DNA of 64,000 nucleotides, taken from contig CAWHJN010000001.1 of NCBI GenBank assembly GCA_963829705.1, positions 682,001-746,000 on the forward strand. Reading direction: 5' to 3'. Below the pieces are notes generated by a model. That model saw nothing but the letters and a program-made list of their open reading frames with translations, had not been told where the DNA came from and did not search any database. The position numbers and the translations under genes were made by a program. Positions 18,063 to 27,841 of this stretch are shown here, piece after piece (positions within the stretch are counted from its first letter, which is position 1; each line of letters starts with the position of its first letter). The DNA is from CAWHJN01 sp963829705 (GTDB taxonomy: Bacteria > Bacteroidota > Rhodothermia > Rhodothermales > BA12).

Positions 18063-18995
18063 ATGAGACGGCCGGGAAGCGCGCGCTGCCTACTGCTCGG
18101 CATTGGTATCGGGCTGCAATCGTTCGACCCGGCCACTGGCGCCGACACGTTTTGAGGCTTTGGCCTCGGGCAAGCCATCTGGATTATCGTGAGCGGGCTC
18201 ATCGCCCTGTTTGCCGGTGGCTGGGTAGCAGGGCGTCTCGCCGGGATGCCGCGCAAAACTGACGGCGTGCTGCATGGCATCGTGACGTGGGGCCTGACGA
18301 CGCTGATCACGTTTTACCTGCTCACGACAGGCGTGGGCCGCATTGTTTCCGGCGTGACGGGCGTCGTGGGTCAGGGCCTCGCCTTTGTAGGGCAGGGCAT
18401 CGAGGCCGTGGCGCCTCGCGTGAGCAGCACCGTGCAGGACGAGCTCAACGCGCGCGGCTTCGACCTGTCGAGCATCCGCGCCGAGGCATACACGTTGCTG
18501 CGCCAGACGGGAGACCCGGCGCTGCAACCCGAGACGCTCGAAAACCAGGCGAGCGAGGTGGGCCGCGAGGCACAGCAGACAGCACGCGACGTAGCGCAGA
18601 CACCCGCCGACGCCCGCAGTGACATCGACCAGGCTCTCAACCGTGCTTTTAATCAGGCCGGGCAGATCGTCAGCGAGGTAGACCGTCAGGATCTCGTCAA
18701 CGTGCTCGTGGCGCGCACGAACCTCACGGAGGCCGAAGCGCGGCAAACCGTTTCGCAGTGGGAAAGCACAGCTCAGAGCCTGCGGCGGAGTGCCGCTCAA
18801 ACCTTCGATTCCCTCGGCACACGAGCCGTGCGCGTGTCGGAAAAAGCAACGGATGCACTTGGCACCGCCGCGCTCATCGGCTTTTTCACTCTGCTGCTCG
18901 GTGCTGCCGCCGCAGGCTTTGGAGGAGGTGCAGGTGCGCCGCACGACCTGCCCGCCGAAGCGACTCGCCGCTATGAAAACCCGCCCGTTGCCTGA
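18063..18995 (+). pseudogene. Membrane protein gene interrupted by an in-frame TGA
   Basis: One frame encodes LLLGIGIGLQSFDPATGADTF, then TGA (18153-18155), then GFGLGQAIWIIVSGLIALFA and onward to 18995. The residues on both sides read as one conserved protein with family-like motifs (FAGGWVAGRLAG, LHGIVTWGLTTLITFYLLTT), a type that I recall as a small membrane protein sometimes mislabelled PhnA-like. The first membrane helix expected before LLLGIGIG is also missing. After the stop, a GTG at 18189 could still make a 268-residue product with two N-terminal helices, an Ala/Gln-rich middle and one C-terminal helix. Whether this is decay or a sequencing error is open. Confidence 0.55.
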
Positions 18996-19022
18996 CCCGA
19001 CGGCACGTTCCGCTCAGAGCAT

Positions 19023-21338
19023 TCAGCGCACGCGCGTGAGCTTCTCCGTGTGGACGAACGCTTCGCCGTCAAGGCGCAGCAGGTAGAGGCCCGGCGCGAG
19101 GTCCGCACCGTCCACGATGATCCGTGCCGTTTGCCCACCCTCGACGGTGCCGCTGAAGAGCGTCGCCACGCGCCGCCCGAGCGCGTCGTAGAGGTGCGCA
19201 TCGAGGTGCTGCGTGCGCTGCACCGTCACGGGCAGCGTCGTGGTGTCGCGGAACGGGTTGGGGGCTACCGCGCCGACAGCGAAGCGCGTGTCGATGCCGA
19301 TCTCGACTTCGACGACCGGACTGTACTCGACCGCGCCGTCGAAATCCGTCTGCCGCAGGCGGAAGCGGTGCGTGCCTGGGGCGAGGTCGCGCGCGGTAAA
19401 GGCGTAGCGCTGTGCCTCCGCCGTGGTGCCGTGGCCAGTCACGAAGGCCCGCTCGCTCCACGCGTCCGAGACGCCCTCCGCGTGCTCGATGGCGAAGCCC
19501 GCATTGTTGGTTTCCGACGCCGTCTCCCAGCGAAGCTGCACGCCGCCACCGACCACGAGGCCGTCGAACGCGGTCAGTTCGACCGGCAGCGACTCCTCCT
19601 CCGTGGCGAGGCCCGTAGCGAGGATCGAGACGGTCTGCGCCGTGCCTGCGTCGACGGGTGCGCTCTGCTGCCGCGCAAACCGGACGTGGAGTTCGAAGCG
19701 CCCCGCGCGTGGCGCTTCGATGAGCACCTGCTCGACGTTGTCGCGCGTGTTGACGCCGCGCCCTGCGGGCTGCTCCGGGTGGTCGGGGTCGAGCACCCAC
19801 GGCTCGTAGCGCTGCCCCTGCGCGTCGGTGAGCCAGAGGTCAAGATCGTTGACGAGGCGCGATGCGGGCGCATCCATGGGGTCGGAGACGGCGATGCCCT
19901 CGGGGTCGGTCCACGCGAGGGTGACGCGGAGGGCGCGCGTTCCGCTGGAGAAGAGTGAGATCGTTTGTTCTTCGCCTGCTTCGAGCGTCTGCTCGCGCAG
20001 CAGCGTCGTGGCGCTTTCGCGCAGCGCGGCGTCGAGTGTGGCGGCCGCCGCGTCGCGGTCGAGCAGGCCCCAGCCGGACTGGTAGTCAGGGCCGGGCGCG
20101 GTACCCATTTCGCGCGCGGTGTGCAGCAGAAGCACCCGGTAGGTCGAGGCGCGCAGCGGGCTGCCGGGGCGGTACTGCGCTTCGAGTTCGAGCAGCGACG
20201 CCACCGCGCCCGTCACCGCAGCAGCGGCCATCGACGTGCCGCTCATGGTCGCGTAGCTGGCGTCGGAGGTAGCGGTGGACGAGTAGATGCCCTGGCCCGG
20301 AGCCGTGAGGTCGGGTTTGATGCGCCCGTCGTCGGTGGGCCCCCAGGCGCTGATGGCGAGCGTCTGCGGTTCGCTTCCACTGAGCGAGGCAGCCCCGACG
20401 GTGAGGACGTTCTTGCCGTTGCCTGCGTCGAGAACGGTGGCGTAGCCCTCCGCTCCGCCGTCGCGCTCGCGCGCCGTCGTCGAAAGCACCCACTGGCTGG
20501 CGACGGGGTCCACGATCCAGTGCTCGGTGCCGGGCGCAGGGCCTTCACCCCGGTCGTTGCCCGCCGCCTTGACGATGAGGTAACCGGGCGCGTCGTAGGC
20601 GATGCCGTCCCACGCGGAGGCCAGCCAGTCGTACTGCCCAAACCGGTGGTCCTTCGTGCTGTCGGCGAGCGGGTTGCCCAGCCACGCCCAGCGGCCATCG
20701 TTGCGCGTGTTGTAGACCCAGCCGTAGCTCTGGCCGTAGGAATGATTCGAGACGCGCAGCCCTTCCGCTGCTGCCGCCATCATCTCTGAGCGGTCGCGGC
20801 CCCAGTCGTGTGAGCGCAACGTCGCGCCCGGTGCGATGCCCGGTGCCTCGACGCCCTGCCCACCGATGATGCCGCCGATGTGGGTGGCGTGGCTCTGCAC
20901 CGTCGCGTAGCGGTCCTTGACGCTCACGCGCCCGGCGACCTCCTGGTGCGTCCGGCGGATCGAGCCACCGTCCCACACGCCCACCTCGACGCCCTGCCCG
21001 GTGAGCACGCTGGTGGAAACCGACTGCGCCACCGGCGTGGCAAAGGGAAAAGCCCCCGGCTTGCCGAGGGTGTGCAGGTACACGGGGAAACCGTCCTGCG
21101 CGTCCACGAGCGCGAAGGTGCCCTCTGCCGTCGTGAACGTCTCCTGCAACGCGAGGCGGTCCCGCAGAAAACGCACCTCCAAGGCGGCGGCCTGTTCTTC
21201 GAGCATCGCACCAGCGGCTTCGGCGCGCAGCGTGGCGACGTCGGGGCGCGGCGCGATGGACTGGGCGTGGAGGGGAGCGACGGCGCTCAACGCGAGCACG
21301 CACGCCAGTGCAGACAGGTAAACGAAGGGGCGCTGCAT
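19023..21338 (-). CDS. Secreted subtilisin-like serine protease (S8) with T9SS sorting domain
   Basis: A 771-residue protein with a signal peptide (1-25, ending PLHAQ), a propeptide region, and an S8 domain with Asp123 (VWDGGSIRRTH), His153 (SHATHIGGIIGG), oxyanion Asn261 (AAGND) and Ser369 (MSGTSMAAAAVTG). A P-type beta domain follows, then the LPVELTAFDG...TASETNNAGF module and a T9SS type A sorting domain (PNPFRDTTTLP, DALGRRVATLF, LAPGLYLLRLDG). It should be exported through Sec and T9SS and act at the cell surface or outside as a protease. The sorting module is shared with the next gene downstream in coordinates. The substrate is unknown. Confidence 0.9.
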   Translation of the reverse strand: MQRPFVYLSALACVLALSAVAPLHAQSIAPRPDVATLRAEAAGAMLEEQAAALEVRFLRDRLALQETFTTAEGTFALVDAQDGFPVYLHTLGKPGAFPFATPVAQSVSTSVLTGQGVEVGVWDGGSIRRTHQEVAGRVSVKDRYATVQSHATHIGGIIGGQGVEAPGIAPGATLRSHDWGRDRSEMMAAAAEGLRVSNHSYGQSYGWVYNTRNDGRWAWLGNPLADSTKDHRFGQYDWLASAWDGIAYDAPGYLIVKAAGNDRGEGPAPGTEHWIVDPVASQWVLSTTARERDGGAEGYATVLDAGNGKNVLTVGAASLSGSEPQTLAISAWGPTDDGRIKPDLTAPGQGIYSSTATSDASYATMSGTSMAAAAVTGAVASLLELEAQYRPGSPLRASTYRVLLLHTAREMGTAPGPDYQSGWGLLDRDAAAATLDAALRESATTLLREQTLEAGEEQTISLFSSGTRALRVTLAWTDPEGIAVSDPMDAPASRLVNDLDLWLTDAQGQRYEPWVLDPDHPEQPAGRGVNTRDNVEQVLIEAPRAGRFELHVRFARQQSAPVDAGTAQTVSILATGLATEEESLPVELTAFDGLVVGGGVQLRWETASETNNAGFAIEHAEGVSDAWSERAFVTGHGTTAEAQRYAFTARDLAPGTHRFRLRQTDFDGAVEYSPVVEVEIGIDTRFAVGAVAPNPFRDTTTLPVTVQRTQHLDAHLYDALGRRVATLFSGTVEGGQTARIIVDGADLAPGLYLLRLDGEAFVHTEKLTRVR

Positions 21339-21434
21339 GGTGGTCGGGGTCCGGCAAATACTCGCCGGTCGACAAACCTTTTGCGCCAGCGCTACCCCGG
21401 TTATCGACGGGATGCGCCACGCCCTAAATGAAGA

Positions 21435-21464
21435 AGCGGGCTTCCCCGCAAAGGGAGGCCCGCT
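21435..21464 (-). terminator. Hairpin terminator after the T9SS cargo gene
   Basis: On the minus strand AGCGGGC pairs with GCCCGCT, with the inner CTCCC/GGGGA bases extending the stem, and is followed by TCTTCATTT. It lies 43 bases past the stop of the T9SS gene at 21507 and before the protease start at 21338. Confidence 0.75.
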
Positions 21465-21506
21465 CCAACAGGTCGCTCGAAAACGACCCGATCTGCGTGC
21501 AAGCGA

Positions 21507-22529
21507 TCAGTTCGCCACGACCACGCGCAGGGTGCGCTGGAAGCTTTCTCCGCCAATGCGAACGAGGTACAGTCCTGCGGGCAGCGCCGTGGCATCAAAA
21601 GCCGCCTCGACGCGCTCGCCCTGGCCTACCACGCCGTCGAACAGCGTATCGACGCGCTGGCCGAGGGCGTTGAACACGTCCACTTGCATACGCTCGGCAC
21701 GCTGCGCGACAAGGGAGAGCGTGGCGGTGCCGCGCACCGGGTTGGCGAACGGGCGCACGAAGACGACGTCGTCGCTGGCGAGTTCGAGTTCGAACGGCGC
21801 GCTGAAGTTCTCGGCCCCGTCGAAGTCGATTTGCTTGAGGCGGAAGACGTAGCGGCCCGGCTCCAGGCCCGTGGCGCGGAAGCTGTAGTCTTGCGCCTCC
21901 AGCGTCGTGCCCTTGCCCGCGACGTATCCGAGCGACGTGTAAACCGCATCGTCCGTGCGGCGCGCTTCGATGGAGAAGCCCGCGTTGTTGGTTTCCGAGG
22001 CCGTCTGCCACGTGACCAGGGCCGCTCCGGCATCTGCCTTCACGTCAAACGCCGTCAGTTCGACCGGCAGGTTGCCGCACGTCGAAGAGGTAAAGTTGAG
22101 GTCGATCAACGAGCCGGTGGACGTCCGCGCCGTCACCCGAACGGGGTCCTGAAAATCAGCCGTGTAGGCAAAGGTGAAGCCGCGGTTTTTCTGCAGCTTG
22201 AAGCCCGACTGGTAGACAAACCGGAGTGCGGGTGCGCTCGTGCCGGGAGCCGCCGCCACCTGCGAGTACGTCCAGGTAGAGTAGTCCGGCTGCACAGTGA
22301 CGCTCTCGGTGGTGGAACCCGTCGTCTGGAACCACAAGTTGGTAATCCAGAGGGAGTTACTGGCATAGATGACGTCCCACACGTAGGTGTAGGACCCATC
22401 GGAGTTGGCCCCGTCGATCAACAGTTCGGCGGAGAAGCCGCTGGAGGTCTGGAAGCACTGCGCCGATGCCTGCGGAACGAGGCCGACGAGTAGCGCCAGT
22501 GCGCAGAGAAAAGGAGTAGCGTGTCGCAT
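21507..22529 (-). CDS. Secreted T9SS cargo protein of unknown function
   Basis: The 340-residue product has a signal peptide (MRHATPFLCALALLVGLVPQ...) and a beta-rich N-terminal domain of about 140 residues (CFQTSSGFSAELLIDGANSD, YTYVWDVIYASN) that I do not recognise. The last 190 residues match the C-terminal half of the neighbouring protease: LPVELTAFDVKADAG, TASETNNAGFSIEAR, then a T9SS type A domain (ANPVRGTATLSL, NALGQRVDTLFDG, LPAGLYLVRIGG). I chose the ATG at 22529 because it starts the signal peptide; a CTCACTCTCCCTCTCCTACC leader precedes it. The N-terminal domain may bind carbohydrate or act as an adhesin, but nothing visible decides this. Confidence 0.8.
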   Translation of the reverse strand: MRHATPFLCALALLVGLVPQASAQCFQTSSGFSAELLIDGANSDGSYTYVWDVIYASNSLWITNLWFQTTGSTTESVTVQPDYSTWTYSQVAAAPGTSAPALRFVYQSGFKLQKNRGFTFAYTADFQDPVRVTARTSTGSLIDLNFTSSTCGNLPVELTAFDVKADAGAALVTWQTASETNNAGFSIEARRTDDAVYTSLGYVAGKGTTLEAQDYSFRATGLEPGRYVFRLKQIDFDGAENFSAPFELELASDDVVFVRPFANPVRGTATLSLVAQRAERMQVDVFNALGQRVDTLFDGVVGQGERVEAAFDATALPAGLYLVRIGGESFQRTLRVVVAN

Positions 22530-22771
22530 GGTAGGAGAGGGAGAGTGAGGAAAGGCAGAACGGAGACATCTGCTCAGGTAATACGCGCTTACCAGGATAC
22601 CGCGCAACAGGAGCCTCCGACTTCAACAAGCTAATCACAACTCCGCATCCCTTCACGGACCAACAGGCGCAATCCAGGCGGTACCAGGCCGTGCGATGGA
22701 GCGGCTGAACCGGCGGCCCTGCCGGTGCGCCCTGCGCCCACCCGTGCCTTCGCTTCTGGCGTGCCCGCCGG

Positions 22772-24427
22772 TTACCGGACGCGCAGCACGCGCTGCAACG
22801 GATCCACCGTCACTTCGGCGTCGGCACGCGGAAGCGCGACGGTGGCCCGCCCACCGGGCATCTCGACGCGCCGCGTCTGCCCGTCGATCTCCACGTCGAT
22901 GGGCATCGGGAAGGGCAGGCCGCCGGGGACGTCCCACGCCAGTGTGAGCGTGCTGCCGTCGCGGTTTTGGACGAGGCGCGGCAGCTCTGGCTGGCGGATG
23001 TAGACCTCGAAAAACCAGCTGAGGTCGCGCCCCGCGATCTCGCTGGCGAGCGCCAGGTAATCGTCCGTCGTGACGAGGCGCGTCTGCGAGCCGTCGGTGA
23101 CCGCTTCCATCGCGGGCGTCGGGTAGGCGAAGCGGCGCAGCGACTGGCGGAAAGCATCGTCGCCCATGACGTGGCGCAAGCTGTGCAGCACGAGCGCACC
23201 CTTGACGTAGATGTCCGGGTTGGAGCCGCGCACGGCGAAGTACATCTCGTCCGTCGTCTTCGACGCGCGCGGCGCGACGGGCACGACGTTGCGGATGCCG
23301 TCGCGCCACTTCGACACCTGCCGCTGCATCCCGGCCTCGCCCTGCAACTGCTCGCTGTAAAGCCCCTGCATGTAGGTGCAGAACCCCTCGTGGATCCAGA
23401 AGTCGCGCCAGTCCCAGGCCGTGACGAGGTTGGCCCACCACTCGTGGCCGAACTCGTGGTGGTGCAGCCAGTCGAAGCCGTCGGGTTCGGCGTCGAAGTC
23501 GCTGCCGTAGGCGATGATGGACTGGTGCTCCATGCCGAGGTGCGGCGTGTGCGCGACGCCGTACTTGTCGGCGCGGAAGGGGTACGGCCCCAGCCAGTCC
23601 TCGTAAAACGCCATGTGCTCGAGCATCTGCTCCATCAGGAAAGCAGCGCGGTCGAGGCGTTCGGGCAGGATGTAGAGCGCGACGGGAAACGTGTCGCCCG
23701 CGACGCTGGTGTAGGTCGTGTCGCGCTCGACGTACGGCCCCACGTTGAGGGCCACGCCGTAGTTGTTGATAGGCGTCGAGACGAACCAGCGGTAGCGCGT
23801 CTGCTGGCCGAGGTCGTCTACCCCGCGCAGGCGTCCGTTGGAGGCGACGACCAGCCCGGTGGGCACGGTGAAGGTGAGCGCCATCGAGTCGGGCTCGTCG
23901 GAGGGGTGGTCTTTGCACGGCCACCACACGTCGGCCCCCTCGCCCTGCACGGCAGTGGCGATCCACGGCTTGCCGCCCGCCGTTTCAGCCCACACGAAGC
24001 CGCCGTTCCACGGCGCGCGCTCGGCCACGCGCGGCGCACCCCCGTAGGCCACCGTCACCACGACGGGCGTGCCGGGTTTCTGGGTCTTCCCGAGGTACAC
24101 GTGCAGCCGCCCGCCGTGCCGCTCGAAGGGCGCAGCCACCGTGCGCGCGCCCTCCTGCCGGGTGACGCCGTGGACGGCGAAGACGGTGTCGAGGTCAAGC
24201 ACGAGGTAGTCGTGCGGCTGCACCATCGTCGCATGTACGGCGAGGGTGCCGTCGATGGCGCGGGCGTCCGGGTCGATGGCGAGGTCGAGGTCGTAGAACG
24301 TCACGTCGTAGGCCGCCTGCGCGTAGTCGAGCGGGCCGCCCGAGTCCATGATGGGAGGCGTGGGCTGCTGGGCGTTCGACGTACAGGCGGCCAACAGAAG
24401 CGGCAGAAGCAGGATCGAGGGACGCAT
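22772..24427 (-). CDS. M1 family metallopeptidase lipoprotein
   Basis: The protein (551 residues) starts MRPSILLLPLLLAACTSN, a lipoprotein signal with Cys15. An aminopeptidase N-type beta domain precedes the catalytic motif HHHEFGHEWWANLVTAWDWR, followed by the downstream Glu in FWIHEGFCTYMQG; together these give the HExxH-x18-E zinc site. The exopeptidase signature appears as LGMEHQS rather than the usual GAMEN, as in many Bacteroidota M1 proteins. It likely trims peptides at the periplasmic face of the outer membrane. The start at 24427 follows a CATCCCACACATCCCCACAC leader. It could share substrates with the secreted protease at 19-21 kb. Confidence 0.9.
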   Translation of the reverse strand: MRPSILLLPLLLAACTSNAQQPTPPIMDSGGPLDYAQAAYDVTFYDLDLAIDPDARAIDGTLAVHATMVQPHDYLVLDLDTVFAVHGVTRQEGARTVAAPFERHGGRLHVYLGKTQKPGTPVVVTVAYGGAPRVAERAPWNGGFVWAETAGGKPWIATAVQGEGADVWWPCKDHPSDEPDSMALTFTVPTGLVVASNGRLRGVDDLGQQTRYRWFVSTPINNYGVALNVGPYVERDTTYTSVAGDTFPVALYILPERLDRAAFLMEQMLEHMAFYEDWLGPYPFRADKYGVAHTPHLGMEHQSIIAYGSDFDAEPDGFDWLHHHEFGHEWWANLVTAWDWRDFWIHEGFCTYMQGLYSEQLQGEAGMQRQVSKWRDGIRNVVPVAPRASKTTDEMYFAVRGSNPDIYVKGALVLHSLRHVMGDDAFRQSLRRFAYPTPAMEAVTDGSQTRLVTTDDYLALASEIAGRDLSWFFEVYIRQPELPRLVQNRDGSTLTLAWDVPGGLPFPMPIDVEIDGQTRRVEMPGGRATVALPRADAEVTVDPLQRVLRVR

Positions 24428-24622
24428 GGGCGTGTGGGGATGTGTGGGATGCGGGAAGATCAAAATACCCGATGGCGGGACGCGGAGCACGATCGCTCTC
24501 TCCTATCGATAGCTGCACGTCCGCTCGCACACCGGGGCCGTGCGGCTGACGCTGAAACGGCGGCTCAAGTGAATTCACAAACCCGATGGCCCCCTTCGTC
24601 TCTTTCTTGCGCTTACCTGTAT

Positions 24623-24777
24623 AGAGGCCGGTACACGTGCCGATACCTCTGGCAGCAAACGAAATCCACCCGCGTGCATGAGGGCACAATGATTGCGCGC
24701 GGGTTGTGACGGGCCATACTTAGTAAAAACACGCCCGTCGGCGGCTGGCTTTGTGGTGGGGCCAGCCGCCTTTTTTT
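24623..24777 (+). promoter_or_regulatory. Structured leader with internal terminator before the transhydrogenase operon
   Basis: The 428-base divergent gap (24428-24855) holds no gene that I recognise. It contains a hairpin AGAGG-CCGGTA / TGCCG-ATA-CCTCT (24623-24650) and, 90 bases later, a perfect 10-bp terminator stem (24740-24770) with seven T residues, all on the plus strand and about 80 bases before the pntAA ATG. No plus-strand coding gene lies upstream for this terminator to serve. It is therefore either an attenuator or riboswitch-type leader of pnt, or the end of a small RNA gene. It does not match a riboswitch class that I can recognise by eye. Confidence 0.45.
24740..24777 (+). terminator. 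Rho-independent terminator in the pnt leader
   Basis: GGCGGCTGGC (24740-24749) pairs perfectly with GCCAGCCGCC (24761-24770) around an 11-base loop and is followed by TTTTTTT. This is the most canonical terminator in the window, yet it stands before a gene rather than after one. Confidence 0.88.
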
Positions 24778-24855
24778 GTGCGGCGCGCAGAGGCTTTGCG
24801 AAAGCGCGGCCCTTTCGTTAACGTGGGCACCGTCACCCTCACCGCTGCCCCGCCG

Positions 24856-25995
<1,140 letters not shown>

Positions 25996-26047
25996 AGGTT
26001 GGAGGTTCGCCCCGTTCCTCTTTCTACCTGACACCAATCTCCAACCT
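25996..26047. repeat. AGGTTGGAG/CTCCAACCT inverted repeat between pntAA and pntAB
   Basis: AGGTTGGAG (25996-26004) and CTCCAACCT (26039-26047) are perfect 9-bp arms separated by 34 bases that include CGCCCCGTTCCTC. The first arm begins right after the pntAA stop. Close relatives lie at 41162-41210 and 36187-36237. The arms could form an intra-operon hairpin. Confidence 0.6.
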
Positions 26048-26071
26048 CACATTTCCAGCCCCTACGCTCTC

Positions 26072-26359
26072 ATGCTCGACAACCTCATCCTGTTCGTGCT
26101 CGCCTCGTTCGTCGGCGTTGAGATTATCCGCCGGGTGCCGCAGACGCTGCACACGCCGCTGATGAGCGGCTCGAACGCCATCAGCGGCATCACAATCGTG
26201 GGCGCGCTCGTGGCGTCGGGTATGGTGGGCGAAGTCTGGGCGACGTGGCTGGGCGTGGGCGCGCTCGTCGTGGCGACGATCAACGTCGTCGGTGGCTTCA
26301 TGGTGACGGACACGATGCTGCAGATGTTTAAGAAGAAGGACCGGGCTGGGAAAGGATAG
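26072..26359 (+). CDS. pntAB: NAD(P) transhydrogenase, membrane alpha-2 subunit
   Basis: A 95-residue membrane protein with three hydrophobic helices: LDNLILFVLASFVGVEIIRR, SGITIVGALVASGMVGEVWA and GVGALVVATINVVGGFMV. It matches the small alpha-2 chain that forms part of the proton channel (dII) with PntB. The motif VPQTLHTPLMSGSNAISG is characteristic. It sits between pntAA (76 bp gap containing an inverted repeat) and pntB (52 bp gap with a CCACCCAACCAACTACC leader). Confidence 0.92.
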   Translation: MLDNLILFVLASFVGVEIIRRVPQTLHTPLMSGSNAISGITIVGALVASGMVGEVWATWLGVGALVVATINVVGGFMVTDTMLQMFKKKDRAGKG

Positions 26360-26411
26360 TTGGCCTTGCTGATGGCTCGACCACCCAACCAACTACCTAA
26401 CCCACTCTCCC

Positions 26412-27830
26412 ATGCTCGAAGTCCTCGTTTCGCTGGCGTATCTCGTCGCCGCGGCGCTGTTCATCCTCGGCCTGAAAAAGCTCACCTCGCCCGCGACGGC
26501 GCGGGCGGGCAACGGGCTGGCTGCGCTGGGGATGCTCGTGGCCGTGGTGGCGACGCTGCTGCTCCACGAGATCGTAACGCCGCTGCATATGCTGGCGGGC
26601 CTCGTGGTCGGCGGCGGCATCGGGGCGGTTCTGGCGCGGCGTGTCGAGATGACGGGGATGCCCGAACTCGTCGCGGCCTTCAACGGCTTCGGTGGCCTCG
26701 CCTCGACGCTCGTGGCCGGGGCCGAGGTCGCCGCCGTTCTCGCCGATCCGTCGCGCTCGTTTCTCGACGTGGGCACAGCCGTCACGCTCGCGCTGTCGCT
26801 GCTCATCGGCACCATCACGTTCTCGGGCAGCTTCGTCGCCTTCGGCAAACTCAGCGGCAGGGTCAACGGCAACGCGATCTCGTTCCCCGGAATGCGGGTG
26901 CTGACGGTGCTGACGGCGCTGGGCATGATCGCGGCCACGGCGCTGCTCGTGTGGGGCGCGGCGCAGGATCCGCTGCCGCTGTCCCCCATCTTGTGGGCAA
27001 CGGTCGGCATTGTAGTCACGGCGTTTCTGCTGGGCATCCTGCTCGTGATTCCCATCGGCGGGGCGGACATGCCGGTCGTCGTGGCGCTGCTCAACTCGTA
27101 CTCGGGGCTCGCGGCAGCGGCGACGGGCTTCGTGCTCGACAACACCGCGCTCATCGTCAGCGGAGCGCTCGTGGGCGCGTCGGGTTTCGTGCTCACGCAG
27201 ATCATGTGCGAGGCCATGAACCGCTCGCTGCTCAACGTGCTGCTCGGCGGCTTCGGCGGCGAGGCGTCGGGCGAGGGCGCCGCGCTCGTGGGCGACAAGT
27301 CCGTGCAGCAGACGACGGCGGAGGACACGGCCATCGCGCTCGCCTACGCCGACCGCGTGATCGTCGTGCCGGGCTACGGGATGGCTGTCGCGCAGGCGCA
27401 GCACCAGGTGCGCGAACTGGCCGAGTTGCTGGCCGCGAAAGGGGTGGACGTGCGCTTCGCCATCCACCCCGTCGCGGGCCGGATGCCGGGCCACATGAAC
27501 GTGCTGCTCGCCGAGGCCAACGTCCCATATGATCAACTCTACGAGATGAGCGACATCAACAGCGCGTTTTCGAACACCGACGTGACGCTCGTCATCGGCG
27601 CCAACGACGTCGTCAACCCCGCCGCGCGCACCGATACGTCGTCCCCGATTTACGGAATGCCGATCCTGGATGTGGACCAGTCCAGCCGCGTCGTCGTCCT
27701 CAAGCGGTCGATGCGGCCCGGCTACTCAGGCGTCGAGAACGTGCTGTTCTACGAGCCCAACACGGCGCTCCTCTTCGGCGACGCGAAAGAATCGATCACC
27801 GACCTCATCAGTGCAGTAAAAGAGCTCTGA
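26412..27830 (+). CDS. pntB: NAD(P) transhydrogenase, beta subunit
   Basis: The 472-residue beta subunit has about eight membrane helices (dII) and a soluble C-terminal NADP(H)-binding dIII domain. The dIII motifs are VIVVPGYGMAVAQAQHQV, FAIHPVAGRMPGHMNVLLAE and VIGANDVVNPAA. The channel part includes GGADMPVVVALLNSYSGLAA. The ATG at 26412 is immediately preceded by a pyrimidine-rich run ending CCCACTCTCCC. It completes a functional three-gene transhydrogenase. The gene is convergent, with an 11-base gap, to the Gfo/Idh gene. Confidence 0.95.
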   Translation: MLEVLVSLAYLVAAALFILGLKKLTSPATARAGNGLAALGMLVAVVATLLLHEIVTPLHMLAGLVVGGGIGAVLARRVEMTGMPELVAAFNGFGGLASTLVAGAEVAAVLADPSRSFLDVGTAVTLALSLLIGTITFSGSFVAFGKLSGRVNGNAISFPGMRVLTVLTALGMIAATALLVWGAAQDPLPLSPILWATVGIVVTAFLLGILLVIPIGGADMPVVVALLNSYSGLAAAATGFVLDNTALIVSGALVGASGFVLTQIMCEAMNRSLLNVLLGGFGGEASGEGAALVGDKSVQQTTAEDTAIALAYADRVIVVPGYGMAVAQAQHQVRELAELLAAKGVDVRFAIHPVAGRMPGHMNVLLAEANVPYDQLYEMSDINSAFSNTDVTLVIGANDVVNPAARTDTSSPIYGMPILDVDQSSRVVVLKRSMRPGYSGVENVLFYEPNTALLFGDAKESITDLISAVKEL

Positions 27831-27841
27831 GGCGCGGCGGC

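Noticed and set aside
18153..18155. In-frame TGA read as selenocysteine
   Set aside because: No SECIS-like hairpin follows directly, the site is in a membrane loop without redox context, and the N-terminal helix is also missing, which points to decay.
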